Shown here one piece after another: positions 1-6,316 of a stretch of DNA of 7,489 nt. Location: positions 1 through 7,489 of the forward strand of contig JAQGIA010000246.1 in assembly GCA_028291445.1 (NCBI GenBank), written 5' to 3'. Both the position numbers and the translations under genes were made by a program. Origin of the DNA: Belnapia sp. (lineage in GTDB: Bacteria; Pseudomonadota; Alphaproteobacteria; Acetobacterales; Acetobacteraceae). Every line of letters starts with the position of its first letter. Position 1 is the stretch's first letter. Under the pieces are notes generated by a model, which had not been told where the DNA came from, ran no database searches, and worked only from the letters and a program-made list of their open reading frames with translations.

Positions 1-530
1 GCCGGCTGGGCGCCGGGCCGCTGCTGGGCGGCCGGGTGGAACGGCCGGGGATCGGGCGCGGCACGGCCTCGGCCGGCGCCCTGGCCGCCATGCCGGTGAC
101 CGGGCTGGTCAGCGGCATGCCCTATCATTTCGCCGGCTGCTGCCATCCGCTGCCGGGCGAGCGTATCCTCGGCATCGTCACCACCGGCAAGGGCGTGACG
201 ATCCATGCGACGGATTGCCACAGCCTCGAGAATTTCAGCGCGGCGCCGGAACGCTTCCTCGACATCGACTGGGACGAGGATGCGCTGGCCAGCCATGTCG
301 GGCGGATCATCGTCGAGACCCGCAACAAGCCCTCCGCCCTCGCCTCGCTGACCGAGACGGTGGCGCAGCAGGATGGCGTGCTGGCCGGGCTGAAGGTGAA
401 CCATCGCGACCCGGAAAGCTGCGAGATCGCCCTCGATATCGAGGTGCGCGACCTGCGCCACCTGGAACGCATCATGGGCGCCCTGCGGGCCCCGGTGGAT
501 AACCTGCGGGTGGAGCGGGCGCGCGGATGA
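1..530 (+). CDS. rsh: RelA/SpoT-family (p)ppGpp synthetase/hydrolase, C-terminal part (5' end outside window)
   Basis: C-terminal regulatory half of the bifunctional alarmone enzyme that makes and hydrolyses (p)ppGpp in the stringent response. The reading frame (codons starting at base 3) is open from the left edge to a TGA at 528-530, about 175 visible codons. Two regulatory modules are seen. The first is the zinc-finger/conserved-cysteine domain: [11 protein letters not shown] with a Cys pair at 138-143, then the glycine-rich turn [13 protein letters not shown] with the third Cys at 216-218. The second is an ACT domain from about 297 to the end ([16 protein letters not shown] onward), which in this family senses amino acids or the ribosome state. 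The hydrolase, synthetase and TGS domains must lie off the window, so hydrolase/synthetase competence cannot be judged. A GTG at 36 lies inside this frame and is not a start. The stop overlaps the acpS start (ATGA), implying co-translation. RelA versus SpoT naming is arbitrary here; most Alphaproteobacteria have one Rsh. Confidence 0.93.
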   Translation, partial: RLGAGPLLGGRVERPGIGRGTASAGALAAMPVTGLVSGMPYHFAGCCHPLPGERILGIVTTGKGVTIHATDCHSLENFSAAPERFLDIDWDEDALASHVGRIIVETRNKPSALASLTETVAQQDGVLAGLKVNHRDPESCEIALDIEVRDLRHLERIMGALRAPVDNLRVERARG

Positions 531-940
531 TCCTCGGGGTGGGCAACGACGTCGTCGATATCCGGCGGATCGAGCAGACCATCGGCCGGCATGGCGAGCG
601 CTTCCTGGAGCGGATCTTCACCGCGACGGAGCGCGCCAAGGCGGAACGGCGGACCGAGAAGATCCGTGCCAGCACCTATGCCAAGCGCTTCGCGGCCAAG
701 GAGGCGGCCTCCAAGGCGCTCGGCACCGGTTTCCGCGCGGGGGTGTTCTTCCGCGACCTGGGCGTGGTGAACCTGCGCAGCGGGCAGCCGACCCTGGAGA
801 TGACCGGCGGCGCGGCGGCGCGGCTGGCGGCCATCACGCCGCCGGGGCATGTGGCCCAGGTGGCGCTGACGATGACGGATGAATATCCCTATGCCAGCGC
901 GGTGGTGATCATCTCGGCGGTCAGGCTGCCGGAGCGCTGA
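527..940 (+). CDS. acpS: Holo-[acyl-carrier-protein] synthase
   Basis: AcpS transfers 4'-phosphopantetheine from CoA to the serine of acyl carrier protein, switching on fatty-acid synthesis in the cytoplasm. The protein is 137 residues, a normal AcpS length. It starts [16 protein letters not shown], with the Mg-binding Asp at residue 8, and carries the family signature [18 protein letters not shown] at about 51-68, with the second metal ligand Glu59. The C-terminal strand ([20 protein letters not shown]) is also typical. The ATG at 527 overlaps the TGA of the upstream (p)ppGpp gene as ATGA. A GGAG at 512-515 inside the upstream gene lies 11 bases before it, so translation is probably coupled. 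The 3' end overlaps the 3' end of the opposite-strand gpx by 20 bases (921-940), with no terminator between them. In many Alphaproteobacteria acpS is followed by lepB, rnc and era; here it is not. Confidence 0.96.
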   Translation: MILGVGNDVVDIRRIEQTIGRHGERFLERIFTATERAKAERRTEKIRASTYAKRFAAKEAASKALGTGFRAGVFFRDLGVVNLRSGQPTLEMTGGAAARLAAITPPGHVAQVALTMTDEYPYASAVVIISAVRLPER

Positions 941-1484
941 GGGCGGCTTCGATCGCCTGGATAAGGGCGGGGCTGTCCGGACCCGTCGCGGTGGCGAAGC
1001 CGCGGATCGTCCGGCCGTTCCGGGCCACCAGGTATTTGTGGAAGTTCCAGCGCGGCGGGCCGCCGCCCTGCGCCGCGAGGAAGGCGAACAACGGGTCCGC
1101 CTGGACGCCACGGACATGCGCCGGCGTGGTCATCGGGAATTCGACGCTGTAATTGGCCTCGCAGAACCGCTTGATGGTCCCCGCATCGGCCGATTCCTGG
1201 TTGAAGTCGTTCGAGGGCACGCCGAGCACCACCAGGCCGCGCGGTCCGTATGTTTCGTGCAGCTTCTGCAGCCCGGTATATTGCGGGGTATAGCCGCAGA
1301 AGCTGGCGGTATTCACCACCAGCATCGGCCGGCCACGGAAGCCGGCGAGGTCCAGCGGGCCGCCCTCGATGGCCTCCATGCGGAAGTCGAAGGCGGTGGG
1401 CGCAGCGGCGCCGGCATCGGTTGCCATCAGCGCGGCCCCGAGGACCAGCGCCCCCCGGCGGGTGAATTCGGCGACATCAACCAT
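921..1484 (-). CDS. gpx: Glutathione peroxidase-family protein with predicted export signal
   Basis: Thiol peroxidase of the glutathione peroxidase family, reducing peroxides with glutathione or, in many bacterial Cys-type members, thioredoxin. Length is 187 residues from the ATG at 1484. The active-site set is complete: peroxidatic Cys63 in [16 protein letters not shown], Gln96 in [11 protein letters not shown], and Trp146/Asn147 in RWNFHKYLV. The enzyme is a Cys, not a selenocysteine, form. Cys108 (RFCEANY) sits where 2-Cys members carry the resolving cysteine. The first ~28 residues look like a signal peptide: a twin-arginine pair ([12 protein letters not shown], residues 8-19), a short hydrophobic stretch and an AGAAAP cleavage region. 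This suggests periplasmic location, possibly by Tat, but the stretch is short and the Tat motif incomplete. The frame stays open to 1685, but the start at 1484 has a strong GGAGGAG site and the upstream part only shadows the neighbouring gene. It overlaps the stop of the sulfite-oxidase-like gene by 8 bases. Confidence 0.92.
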   Translation of the reverse strand: MVDVAEFTRRGALVLGAALMATDAGAAAPTAFDFRMEAIEGGPLDLAGFRGRPMLVVNTASFCGYTPQYTGLQKLHETYGPRGLVVLGVPSNDFNQESADAGTIKRFCEANYSVEFPMTTPAHVRGVQADPLFAFLAAQGGGPPRWNFHKYLVARNGRTIRGFATATGPDSPALIQAIEAALSAPAA

Positions 1485-2160
1485 ACCGCTCCTCCAGCCA
1501 GGGATCGCCGTTGTTGTGGTAGCCGCGGACTTCCCAGAAGCCGGGCCGGTCGTCGCGCAGCAGCTCGATCCGGGTGACCCATTTCGGCGATTTCCAGAGG
1601 TAGAGGCGCGGCAGCACGACGCGGACCGGGCCGCCATGCTGGCGGGTGATCGGCGCACCCTCCCAACTATGGGCCAGCAGCACATCCTCCTCGAGGAACT
1701 CGGCCAGCGGGACGTTGGTGGTATAGCCGTCGTAGCTGGTGAAGCCGACGAAGCGAGCCTCGTCCTTGGGGCGGGCCATGGCGACCAGATCGCGCGCCAG
1801 CACGCCCTGCCAGCGGTTGTCGTAGCGGCTCCATTGGGTGACGCAGTGGATGTCGCTGGTGATCTCGGCCTGCGGCAGGGCCATGAATTCGGGCAGGGTC
1901 AGCCGGACCGGGGCCTGCACCAGCCCCTCGATGCGAAGCCGCCACTTGTCCGGCGCGACATCGGGCTGCACGCCGAGGTCGAGCACCGGCCAGTCCTTGA
2001 CCAGGGTCTGGCCGGGTGGCAGGCGGTCCAGCGCGGGGTTGCCGGGGATGCCGGTCAGCAGGCGGCCGGCACGGGCCCAGGCCTGCTTGGTCTCGACCAG
2101 CTTCTGGCGGATGGCGCCGGTGAGCGGGACCTCGTCCGGGGCATTGTCATCGTCGGGCAT
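1477..2160 (-). CDS. Sulfite oxidase-like molybdopterin-dependent oxidoreductase (cytosolic)
   Basis: A 227-residue protein built around a single oxidoreductase molybdopterin-binding domain of the sulfite oxidase superfamily. The Mo-ligating cysteine is Cys106 in DIHCVTQWSRYDNRWQGV. Further family signatures are GFTSYDGYTTNVPL (139-152), HGGPVRVVLPRLYLWKSPKWV split as HGGPVRVV (175-182) and LYLWKSPKWV (186-195), and the C-terminal [14 protein letters not shown] (213-226). There is no N-terminal signal or twin-arginine motif, unlike MsrP/YedY, and no heme or dimerisation domain as in eukaryotic sulfite oxidase. It therefore belongs with the short 'sulfite oxidase-like' proteins of unknown substrate, probably cytoplasmic. 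The ATG at 2160 has AGGAG six bases upstream. The stop lies inside the start region of gpx (overlap ATGGTTGA), so the two are probably translated together. It lies 68 bases downstream of smpB on the same strand. The substrate (sulfite, an S-oxide or another oxyanion) cannot be told from sequence. Confidence 0.88.
   Translation of the reverse strand: MPDDDNAPDEVPLTGAIRQKLVETKQAWARAGRLLTGIPGNPALDRLPPGQTLVKDWPVLDLGVQPDVAPDKWRLRIEGLVQAPVRLTLPEFMALPQAEITSDIHCVTQWSRYDNRWQGVLARDLVAMARPKDEARFVGFTSYDGYTTNVPLAEFLEEDVLLAHSWEGAPITRQHGGPVRVVLPRLYLWKSPKWVTRIELLRDDRPGFWEVRGYHNNGDPWLEERYG
1489..1495 (-). promoter_or_regulatory. Strong ribosome binding site of gpx
   Basis: On the minus strand GGAGGAG stands four bases before the ATG at 1484. 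This near-perfect Shine-Dalgarno sequence lies inside the end of the upstream molybdopterin gene. It fixes the peroxidase start at 1484 rather than at codons further upstream in the same open frame. Confidence 0.8.
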
Positions 2161-2166
2161 CGCATA

Positions 2167-2171
2167 CTCCT
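2167..2171 (-). promoter_or_regulatory. Ribosome binding site of the sulfite oxidase-like gene
   Basis: AGGAG on the minus strand, six bases before the ATG at 2160. An out-of-frame ATG lies inside the spacer (TATGCG) and is not used. The good site shows that this gene can be translated independently of smpB, which ends at 2229. Confidence 0.7.
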
Positions 2172-2228
2172 GCCCGCCTTACGTGCCAGTTCCGGTGGCG
2201 GATGCAAGGGGGGCTCGATGCAGGGCGT

Positions 2229-2717
2229 CTAGCCCCGCGCCCGCAGCAGCCGTGCCTTGTCCCGCGCCCAGTCGCGTTCGGCGATGGCGTGGCGCTTGTC
2301 GTGCATCTTGCGGCCCTCGGCGACGCCGAGCAGCACCTTGGCGCGGCCCTTGTCGTTGAAGTGGATCTGCATGGGCACGATCGTGGCGCCGTCCCGGGCG
2401 ATGTAGCCGATGAGCTCATGCACCTGCTTCTTGTGCAGCAGCAGCTTGCGCGGCCGGCCCGGCTCGAATTTCGCCACCGTGCTGCCGGCCTGCCATTCGG
2501 GGATGGTGCAGCCGAACAGCCAAAGCTCGCCGTCGCGCTCGCCGGCCCAGGCCTCGCTCAAGGTGGCGCGGCCGGCCCGCAGCGATTTCACCTCAGGCCC
2601 GACCAGCGCCATGCCGGCCTCGATCGTCTCGCCTATGGTGTAGTCGTAGCGCGCCCGCCGGTTCTGCGAGGCGATGCCATGCGAGATGAGGGTCTTTTTC
2701 TTCTTCGGTTCGGCCAT
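2229..2717 (-). CDS. smpB: SsrA (tmRNA)-binding protein SmpB
   Basis: SmpB binds tmRNA and delivers it to stalled ribosomes for trans-translation and tagging of the unfinished protein. The protein is 162 residues, near the usual length. It shows the family order: a lysine-rich N-terminus (AEPKKKKTLISHGIASQNRRARYDY), GPEVKSLRAGRATLSEAW at about 40-57 (the OB-fold region contacting tmRNA), LLLHKKQVHEL, and the basic C-terminal tail KMHDKRHAIAERDWARDKAR, which inserts into the empty mRNA channel. The stop is TAG at 2229-2231. The start at 2717 has only a weak Shine-Dalgarno (GGAT in CGGATGAAATC). It sits just downstream of the hairpin repeats that fill the spacer to dapA, so leader structure may affect translation. 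dapA-smpB in this order is common in Alphaproteobacteria. No ssrA gene is visible in the window. Confidence 0.97.
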   Translation of the reverse strand: MAEPKKKKTLISHGIASQNRRARYDYTIGETIEAGMALVGPEVKSLRAGRATLSEAWAGERDGELWLFGCTIPEWQAGSTVAKFEPGRPRKLLLHKKQVHELIGYIARDGATIVPMQIHFNDKGRAKVLLGVAEGRKMHDKRHAIAERDWARDKARLLRARG

Positions 2718-2730
2718 GATTTCATCCGAT

Positions 2731-2776
2731 GGGCCGATTCACGCGACGCGGCACCGCCGCTCGACGATCGGACCCG
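2731..2776. repeat. Hairpin-forming repeat, copy 1 (46 bp)
   Basis: First of two 46-bp copies with a 55-bp period, matching copy 2 at 43 of 46 positions by eye. It begins GGGCCGAT and ends ATCGGACCC, which pair apart from one bulged base. In the centre GCGGC-ACC-GCCGC forms a five-pair stem with a three-base loop, extended after a bulge by CGA/TCG. It ends 13 bases upstream of the smpB start on the dapA-smpB transcript. The structure resembles palindromic dispersed repeats, but whether other genomic copies exist cannot be seen here. Confidence 0.85.
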
Positions 2777-2785
2777 ATGTCAGTG

Positions 2786-2831
2786 GGGCCGATCCACACG
2801 ACGCGGCACCGCCGCTCGGCGATCGGACCCG
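2786..2831. repeat. Hairpin-forming repeat, copy 2 (46 bp)
   Basis: Second copy, starting two bases after the dapA stop in the direction of transcription. The three differences from copy 1 (offsets 9, 13 and 34) fall outside both the inner GCGGC/GCCGC stem and the outer GGGCCGAT/ATCGGACCC stem, so both stems survive intact. Nine bases (2777-2785) separate the copies. Neither hairpin is followed by a T-run, so they do not look like ordinary intrinsic terminators. Confidence 0.85.
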
Positions 2832-2833
2832 GG

Positions 2834-3712
2834 CTAATTGAGCAATCCTACGGAAACCATGGCATCCCGCACCCGCTTGCGGACCGGCTCGGCGACCGGG
2901 GCCATCGGCAGGCGGCAATGGTCGCTGCCCTTGGCGAGCAGGCTGGCGGCGTATTTCACCGGACCGGGCGAGGTCTCGGCGAACAGCGCGTCGTGCAGCG
3001 GCACGAGGCGGTCCTGGATGGCCATGGCCTCCCCGATCCGGCCGGCGCGCCAGGCCTTGTGCATCTCGGCGCAAAGGCGCGGGGCGACGTTGGCGGTGAC
3101 GCTGATGCAGCCAACGCCGCCGGCGGCGTTGAAGGACAGGGCAGTGTGGTCCTCGCCGCTCAACTGGATGAAATCCGCCCCGCAGGCGCGGCTGGTATGC
3201 AGCGGCCGGGCAAGGTTGGCGGTCGCATCCTTGACGCCGACGATATTCGGATGGCGGGCCAGCCGGGCCATGGTCTCGACCGACATGTCGACGACGCTGC
3301 GCGGCGGGATGTTGTAGATGAACAGCGGCAGGTCGGCGGCATCGGCCACCGCCATGAAGTGCAGGAACATCCCCTCCTGCGTCGGCTTGTTGTAATAGGG
3401 CGTGACCACCAGCGTGGCATCCGCCCCGGCCTGCTTGGCATGGCGGGCGAAATCCACCGCCTCGGCGGTGCTGTTGCTGCCGGCGCCGGCGATGACCGGC
3501 ACCCGGCCACGCGCCACCGCGACGCACATCTCGACCACGCGCTTATGCTCGGCATGGGTCAGGGTGGGGCTTTCGCCGGTGGTGCCGACCGGGACCAGGC
3601 CCTCGGTGCCCTCGGCGATCTGCCACTCGACCAATTCCTGGAAGGCTTTCTCGTCCAGGGACCCGTCGCTGTGCATCGGCGTGATCAGCGCGACCATCGA
3701 TCCCTTGAACAT
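2834..3712 (-). CDS. dapA: 4-hydroxy-tetrahydrodipicolinate synthase
   Basis: DapA condenses pyruvate with aspartate-4-semialdehyde, the first committed step of the diaminopimelate/lysine pathway, in the cytoplasm. At 292 residues it matches the family exactly, and key residues fall at the E. coli positions. Thr44/Thr45 lie in [11 protein letters not shown], Tyr107 in [11 protein letters not shown], Tyr133 and Arg138 in [10 protein letters not shown], and the Schiff-base Lys161 in GVKDAT. The start at 3712 ([13 protein letters not shown]) is chosen because it matches the family N-terminus and has GGGGAG six bases upstream. The open frame actually runs to 6217 on this strand, but everything beyond 3712 is antisense to slt and lacks family similarity. 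It diverges from slt, shares a 123-base control region with it, and is followed by smpB after the repeat-filled spacer. It supplies meso-DAP for the same peptidoglycan that Slt cleaves. Confidence 0.98.
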   Translation of the reverse strand: MFKGSMVALITPMHSDGSLDEKAFQELVEWQIAEGTEGLVPVGTTGESPTLTHAEHKRVVEMCVAVARGRVPVIAGAGSNSTAEAVDFARHAKQAGADATLVVTPYYNKPTQEGMFLHFMAVADAADLPLFIYNIPPRSVVDMSVETMARLARHPNIVGVKDATANLARPLHTSRACGADFIQLSGEDHTALSFNAAGGVGCISVTANVAPRLCAEMHKAWRAGRIGEAMAIQDRLVPLHDALFAETSPGPVKYAASLLAKGSDHCRLPMAPVAEPVRKRVRDAMVSVGLLN

Positions 3713-3718
3713 GACCTT

Positions 3719-3724
3719 CTCCCC
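3719..3724 (-). promoter_or_regulatory. Ribosome binding site of dapA
   Basis: GGGGAG on the minus strand with a six-base spacer (AAGGTC) before the ATG at 3712. It settles the dapA start within a frame that stays open far upstream. Confidence 0.75.
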
Positions 3725-3750
3725 TTCCTTGCCACGATCCGCTGGAAAAC

Positions 3751-3775
3751 TGCGAAACCGCAGGATTGCGGAACC
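3751..3775. repeat. Pair of TGCGRAACC direct repeats in the dapA leader
   Basis: TGCGAAACC at 3751-3759 recurs as TGCGGAACC at 3767-3775, 16 bases apart (8 of 9 identical). The first also overlaps a small inverted repeat, CTGCG-AAAC-CGCAG, at 3750-3763. The pair covers the predicted dapA -10 box and start region, where an operator could act. Nothing else identifies a regulator, and repeats this short can arise by chance. Confidence 0.35.
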
Positions 3776-3800
3776 TAATGGCAGGGGCCAGCAGCGGCAA
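3772..3800 (-). promoter_or_regulatory. Candidate sigma70-type promoter for dapA
   Basis: On the minus strand TTGCCG (3800-3795) and TAGGTT (3777-3772) are separated by 17 bases. The matches to TTGACA and TATAAT are modest (4/6 and 3/6). Transcription would start near 3765 and give a leader of about 50 bases. This is the best candidate by eye in the divergent spacer. Confidence 0.3.
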
Positions 3801-3829
3801 GGGACAGGAAGGCCGCCATCGGCTACAAC
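3801..3829 (+). promoter_or_regulatory. Candidate promoter for slt, implying a leaderless mRNA
   Basis: GGGACA (3801-3806) and TACAAC (3824-3829) are 17 bases apart. Their match to the sigma70 boxes is 4/6 each. The expected start would fall at or next to the slt ATG at 3836. There is no Shine-Dalgarno at normal spacing before that ATG, which fits a leaderless transcript. Its -35 box abuts the predicted dapA -35 box back to back. Confidence 0.25.
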
Positions 3830-3835
3830 CGGCCG

Positions 3836-5821
3836 ATGCGCCGTCGCACCGCCCTCACGCTGCCCCTCGCCCTGCCCCTCGCCTTGGGCCTTTGCCGTCC
3901 GGCCCTCGCCCAACCCGCCACACCCGGCGGCACCGAGGCGATGCGCGCCGCCGGGCGGCAGGCGGTGGCCTTCGCCAATGCCCAGCGCTGGGCGGAAGCG
4001 GATGCGGTGGCGCAGTCGGCCGATCCGCTGGTCCGCAAGCTGGTCACCTGGCTGCGGCTGCAATCCCGCAGCTCGGCGGCGACACCGGCGGAGATCACCG
4101 GCTTCGCCCTGGCCAACCCGGAATGGCCGGGCCAGGAGGCGCTGGGCCGCCGGGCCGAGGAGGCGCTGGCGGCGGAGCCGGACGACCGCCTCGCCATCGG
4201 CTATTTCGCCGAGCGGGCGCCGCGCGGCCTCGACGGCTACCAACGGCTGGCCGATGCGCTGGCCCGGCTGGGCAAGGCGGAGGAAGCCGCCACGGTCATC
4301 CGCACCGGCTGGCAGGAGGCCCCGGCCGATCCCGGCGCCGAGCCCGGCTTCCTCGACCGCAATGCCGCCAGCCTGACGCCGGACCAGCATTGGCGCCGGT
4401 TCGACCGGCTGGCCCTGACGCGGGAGGCGGCCGCCGCGGGCCGGGTCATCGCCTATCTCGACCCGGCGCGGCAGGGGCTGGCGGCGGCCCGGCTGGCCTA
4501 TGCGGCGGACCGGCCGGATGCGGATAGCCCCGCGCTGGCGACGAGCGCCGCCGGCGATGCCGCGCTGACCTTCGAGCGGGCGCGCTGGCTGCGCCGGCGG
4601 GACCGCGACGCGGAGGCGGCGCAGGCCTGGTCGACCAATGCCGTCGCCTCGCCGGAGGTGGCCCGCGCCGTCTGGCCGGAACGCCAGGTGATGGCGCGGA
4701 AGCTGCTGCGGCTGGGCGATGCCAAGGCGGCCTACGCCATCGCCGCGCGGCACGGCGTCGAGGTGCCGGGCGAGCCGCGGCAGGACGCGGAATTCCTCGC
4801 CGGCTTCATCGCCCTGCGCCGGCTGGAGGACCCGGCCGGGGCGGAGCGCCACTTCACCCGGCTGGCCGAGGGCAGCCGCAGCGTGATCACCCGGGCACGC
4901 GGCCTCTATTGGCAGGGCCGTGCCCTGGCGACGCGGGGCGATGCCGCCGCCGCCCGGCAGCGCTATGCCGCTGCGGCGGAATTCCCCCTTGCCTTCTATG
5001 GCCAGCTCGCGGCGCTGGCGCTGGGCGAGGATGGCGCGGCGCTGGCCGCCCGCATCGCCCGCACCCCGGCCCCGGCGCCGACCGCCCGCCAGGCCAGCGG
5101 CTTCGCGGCCAAGGAGCTGGCCCGGCTGGTGCTGGCGCTGGCCGATATCGGCGAGACCCGGCGGGCCCGGACTTTCCTGCTGCGGCTGGAGGAGTTGGCC
5201 GCCGATCCGGCGGAGAAGGCGCTGGCGGCGAAGCTCGGCACCCGCATCGGCCGGCCGGATCACGCGGTCTGGGTGGTGCGCCGGGCCGGGGCGACCGGGC
5301 TGATGCTGCTCGAGGACGGCTGGCCGGCTCCCTACCCGGCTCCTGCCTCCGGCTGCGAGCCGGCGCTGGTGCAGGCCATCACCCGGCAGGAGAGCAATTT
5401 CGACCCCGAGGCGGTCTCCTCGGCCAATGCGCGCGGGCTGATGCAGCTGCTGCCCAGCACCGCGCAGCAGGTGGCGCGGCGCCAGGGCTTGCCCTATGCG
5501 GTCGGCATGCTCACCTCCGACCCGGCGCTGAACATGCGGCTGGGCGCGGCCTTCCTCGATCAATTGCTGGCACGGTTCGACGGGGCGCTGCCCTATGCGA
5601 TCGCCGGCTACAACGCGGGGCCGGGCCGGGTCGACGAATGGCTCGGCACCTACGGGGATCCGCGCGCCGGGCAGTTGCCGATGCTGGACTGGATCGAGCA
5701 GATCCCGTTTTCCGAAACGCGCAATTACGTCCAGCGGGTGATCGAGAACATGGCCATCTATCGTGCCCGCGACCCGCAGGCCGCGGCGCAGGATCACCCG
5801 ATGACGCGCTGGCTGGCGTGA
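3836..5821 (+). CDS. slt: Soluble lytic murein transglycosylase (Slt70 type, GH23)
   Basis: Periplasmic enzyme that cleaves the MurNAc-GlcNAc bond of peptidoglycan, forming 1,6-anhydro-muropeptides. Length is 661 residues, close to the 645 of E. coli Slt70. Residues 1-25 form a signal peptide ([20 protein letters not shown], then RPALA before Q26). The cysteine at 20 is preceded by Leu, so it is not a lipobox. Residues ~30-480 are an Ala/Arg/Leu-rich helical region, as in the ring-shaped superhelical U-domain of the family. The SLT catalytic domain occupies about 505-650: catalytic Glu519 in [19 protein letters not shown], then [11 protein letters not shown], the [16 protein letters not shown] motif with Tyr592, and [19 protein letters not shown]. 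The ATG at 3836 is the only reasonable start, as no ATG, GTG or TTG lies close upstream in frame; it lacks a nearby Shine-Dalgarno. It diverges from dapA and is followed by pgpA after 42 bases. Confidence 0.96.
   Translation: MRRRTALTLPLALPLALGLCRPALAQPATPGGTEAMRAAGRQAVAFANAQRWAEADAVAQSADPLVRKLVTWLRLQSRSSAATPAEITGFALANPEWPGQEALGRRAEEALAAEPDDRLAIGYFAERAPRGLDGYQRLADALARLGKAEEAATVIRTGWQEAPADPGAEPGFLDRNAASLTPDQHWRRFDRLALTREAAAAGRVIAYLDPARQGLAAARLAYAADRPDADSPALATSAAGDAALTFERARWLRRRDRDAEAAQAWSTNAVASPEVARAVWPERQVMARKLLRLGDAKAAYAIAARHGVEVPGEPRQDAEFLAGFIALRRLEDPAGAERHFTRLAEGSRSVITRARGLYWQGRALATRGDAAAARQRYAAAAEFPLAFYGQLAALALGEDGAALAARIARTPAPAPTARQASGFAAKELARLVLALADIGETRRARTFLLRLEELAADPAEKALAAKLGTRIGRPDHAVWVVRRAGATGLMLLEDGWPAPYPAPASGCEPALVQAITRQESNFDPEAVSSANARGLMQLLPSTAQQVARRQGLPYAVGMLTSDPALNMRLGAAFLDQLLARFDGALPYAIAGYNAGPGRVDEWLGTYGDPRAGQLPMLDWIEQIPFSETRNYVQRVIENMAIYRARDPQAAAQDHPMTRWLA
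3860..3883 (+). repeat. Perfect 12-bp tandem duplication in the slt signal peptide
   Basis: CTGCCCCTCGCC occurs twice in a row, in codon register, coding for LPLA-LPLA in the hydrophobic core of the signal peptide. Gain or loss of a unit would keep the frame and change the core by four residues. Confidence 0.9.
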
Positions 5822-5863
5822 CGGAAGGTTTGCGCCGCGCGTGACGGCCTCGGCTCCATCGGC

Positions 5864-6316
5864 GTGACGCCGGCGAAATTCGTGGCCACCCTGGGCGGTG
5901 TCGGGCTGGTCCGCCCGGCACCGGGCACCTGGGGCTCGGCGCTGGTGCTGCCGCTGGTGCTGCTCGGACCGGCCGCCTGCCTCGGGCTGGCGGCGGCGCT
6001 GGCGCTGGCCGGCTATTGGGCGGTGCGCCAGGTGCTGGCGGATGACCGCCGGGCCGATCCGGGCTGGGTGGTGATCGACGAGGGGGCGGGGCAGTTGCTG
6101 GTGCTGGCGGCGCTGCCCTCGCCGCCGACCGGCTGGGGAGTCGTGCTGGCCTTCCTGCTGTTCCGGCTGTTCGATGTCTATAAGATCGGCCCGGTCGGCT
6201 GGGCCGACCGCAAGCATGGCGCCGCCGGGGTGATGCTGGACGATCTGGTCGCCGGGGCCATGGGCGCCGTGGCCATCCTGGTGCTGCGCTATCTCTGGCC
6301 GGAGGTGCCGATCTGA
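5864..6316 (+). CDS. pgpA: Phosphatidylglycerophosphatase A
   Basis: PgpA removes the phosphate from phosphatidylglycerophosphate to give phosphatidylglycerol in the inner membrane. The protein is 150 residues, as usual. Family motifs are in order: [16 protein letters not shown] at 11-26, [12 protein letters not shown] at 68-79 (acidic metal-binding positions), [17 protein letters not shown] at 100-116, and [10 protein letters not shown] at 122-131. About four hydrophobic stretches (roughly 24-52, 77-87, 90-103 and 128-143) fit a multi-pass membrane protein. The start is GTG at 5864; between the slt stop and this codon no other ATG, GTG or TTG is in frame, so the choice is firm although the Shine-Dalgarno is poor. 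It lies 42 bases after slt and overlaps the next gene by one base (TGATG). pgpA followed by a CinA-domain gene is a frequent alphaproteobacterial arrangement. Confidence 0.95.
   Translation: MTPAKFVATLGGVGLVRPAPGTWGSALVLPLVLLGPAACLGLAAALALAGYWAVRQVLADDRRADPGWVVIDEGAGQLLVLAALPSPPTGWGVVLAFLLFRLFDVYKIGPVGWADRKHGAAGVMLDDLVAGAMGAVAILVLRYLWPEVPI
6301..6305 (+). promoter_or_regulatory. Ribosome binding site of pncC/cinA
   Basis: GGAGG inside the last codons of pgpA, ten bases before the ATG at 6316. Together with the TGATG stop/start overlap it indicates translational coupling of the two genes. Confidence 0.6.

Noticed and set aside
36..38. GTG as start of a short 164-residue protein
   Set aside because: The frame is open to the window edge and the product is plainly the C-terminal end of a larger Rel/SpoT enzyme.
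125..1117. 330-codon minus-strand frame across the (p)ppGpp gene and acpS
   Set aside because: It lies opposite two recognised genes, is rich in Arg and Ala, has no family likeness, and runs through gpx in another frame.
1485..1685. Longer gpx N-terminus from 1685
   Set aside because: The extra 67 residues are antisense-free but overlap the upstream gene in another frame, have no GPx likeness, and would bury the signal peptide. The start at 1484 has GGAGGAG.
2173..2191. sigma54-like -24 element (TGGCAC on the minus strand) before the sulfite oxidase-like gene
   Set aside because: The matching TTGC -12 element is absent at the required spacing; GCGG stands there instead.
3887..3898. Lipobox (LGLC) in the Slt N-terminus
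   Set aside because: The residue before Cys20 is Leu, not Gly/Ala/Ser, and a good signal peptidase I site (ALA before Gln26) follows.
3713..6217. Very long minus-strand open frame running upstream from dapA, opposite slt
   Set aside because: It is antisense to the well-supported slt, is dominated by Arg/Gly/Gln/Pro as expected from the complement of GC-rich codons, and shows no domain. dapA has its own start and RBS at 3712.
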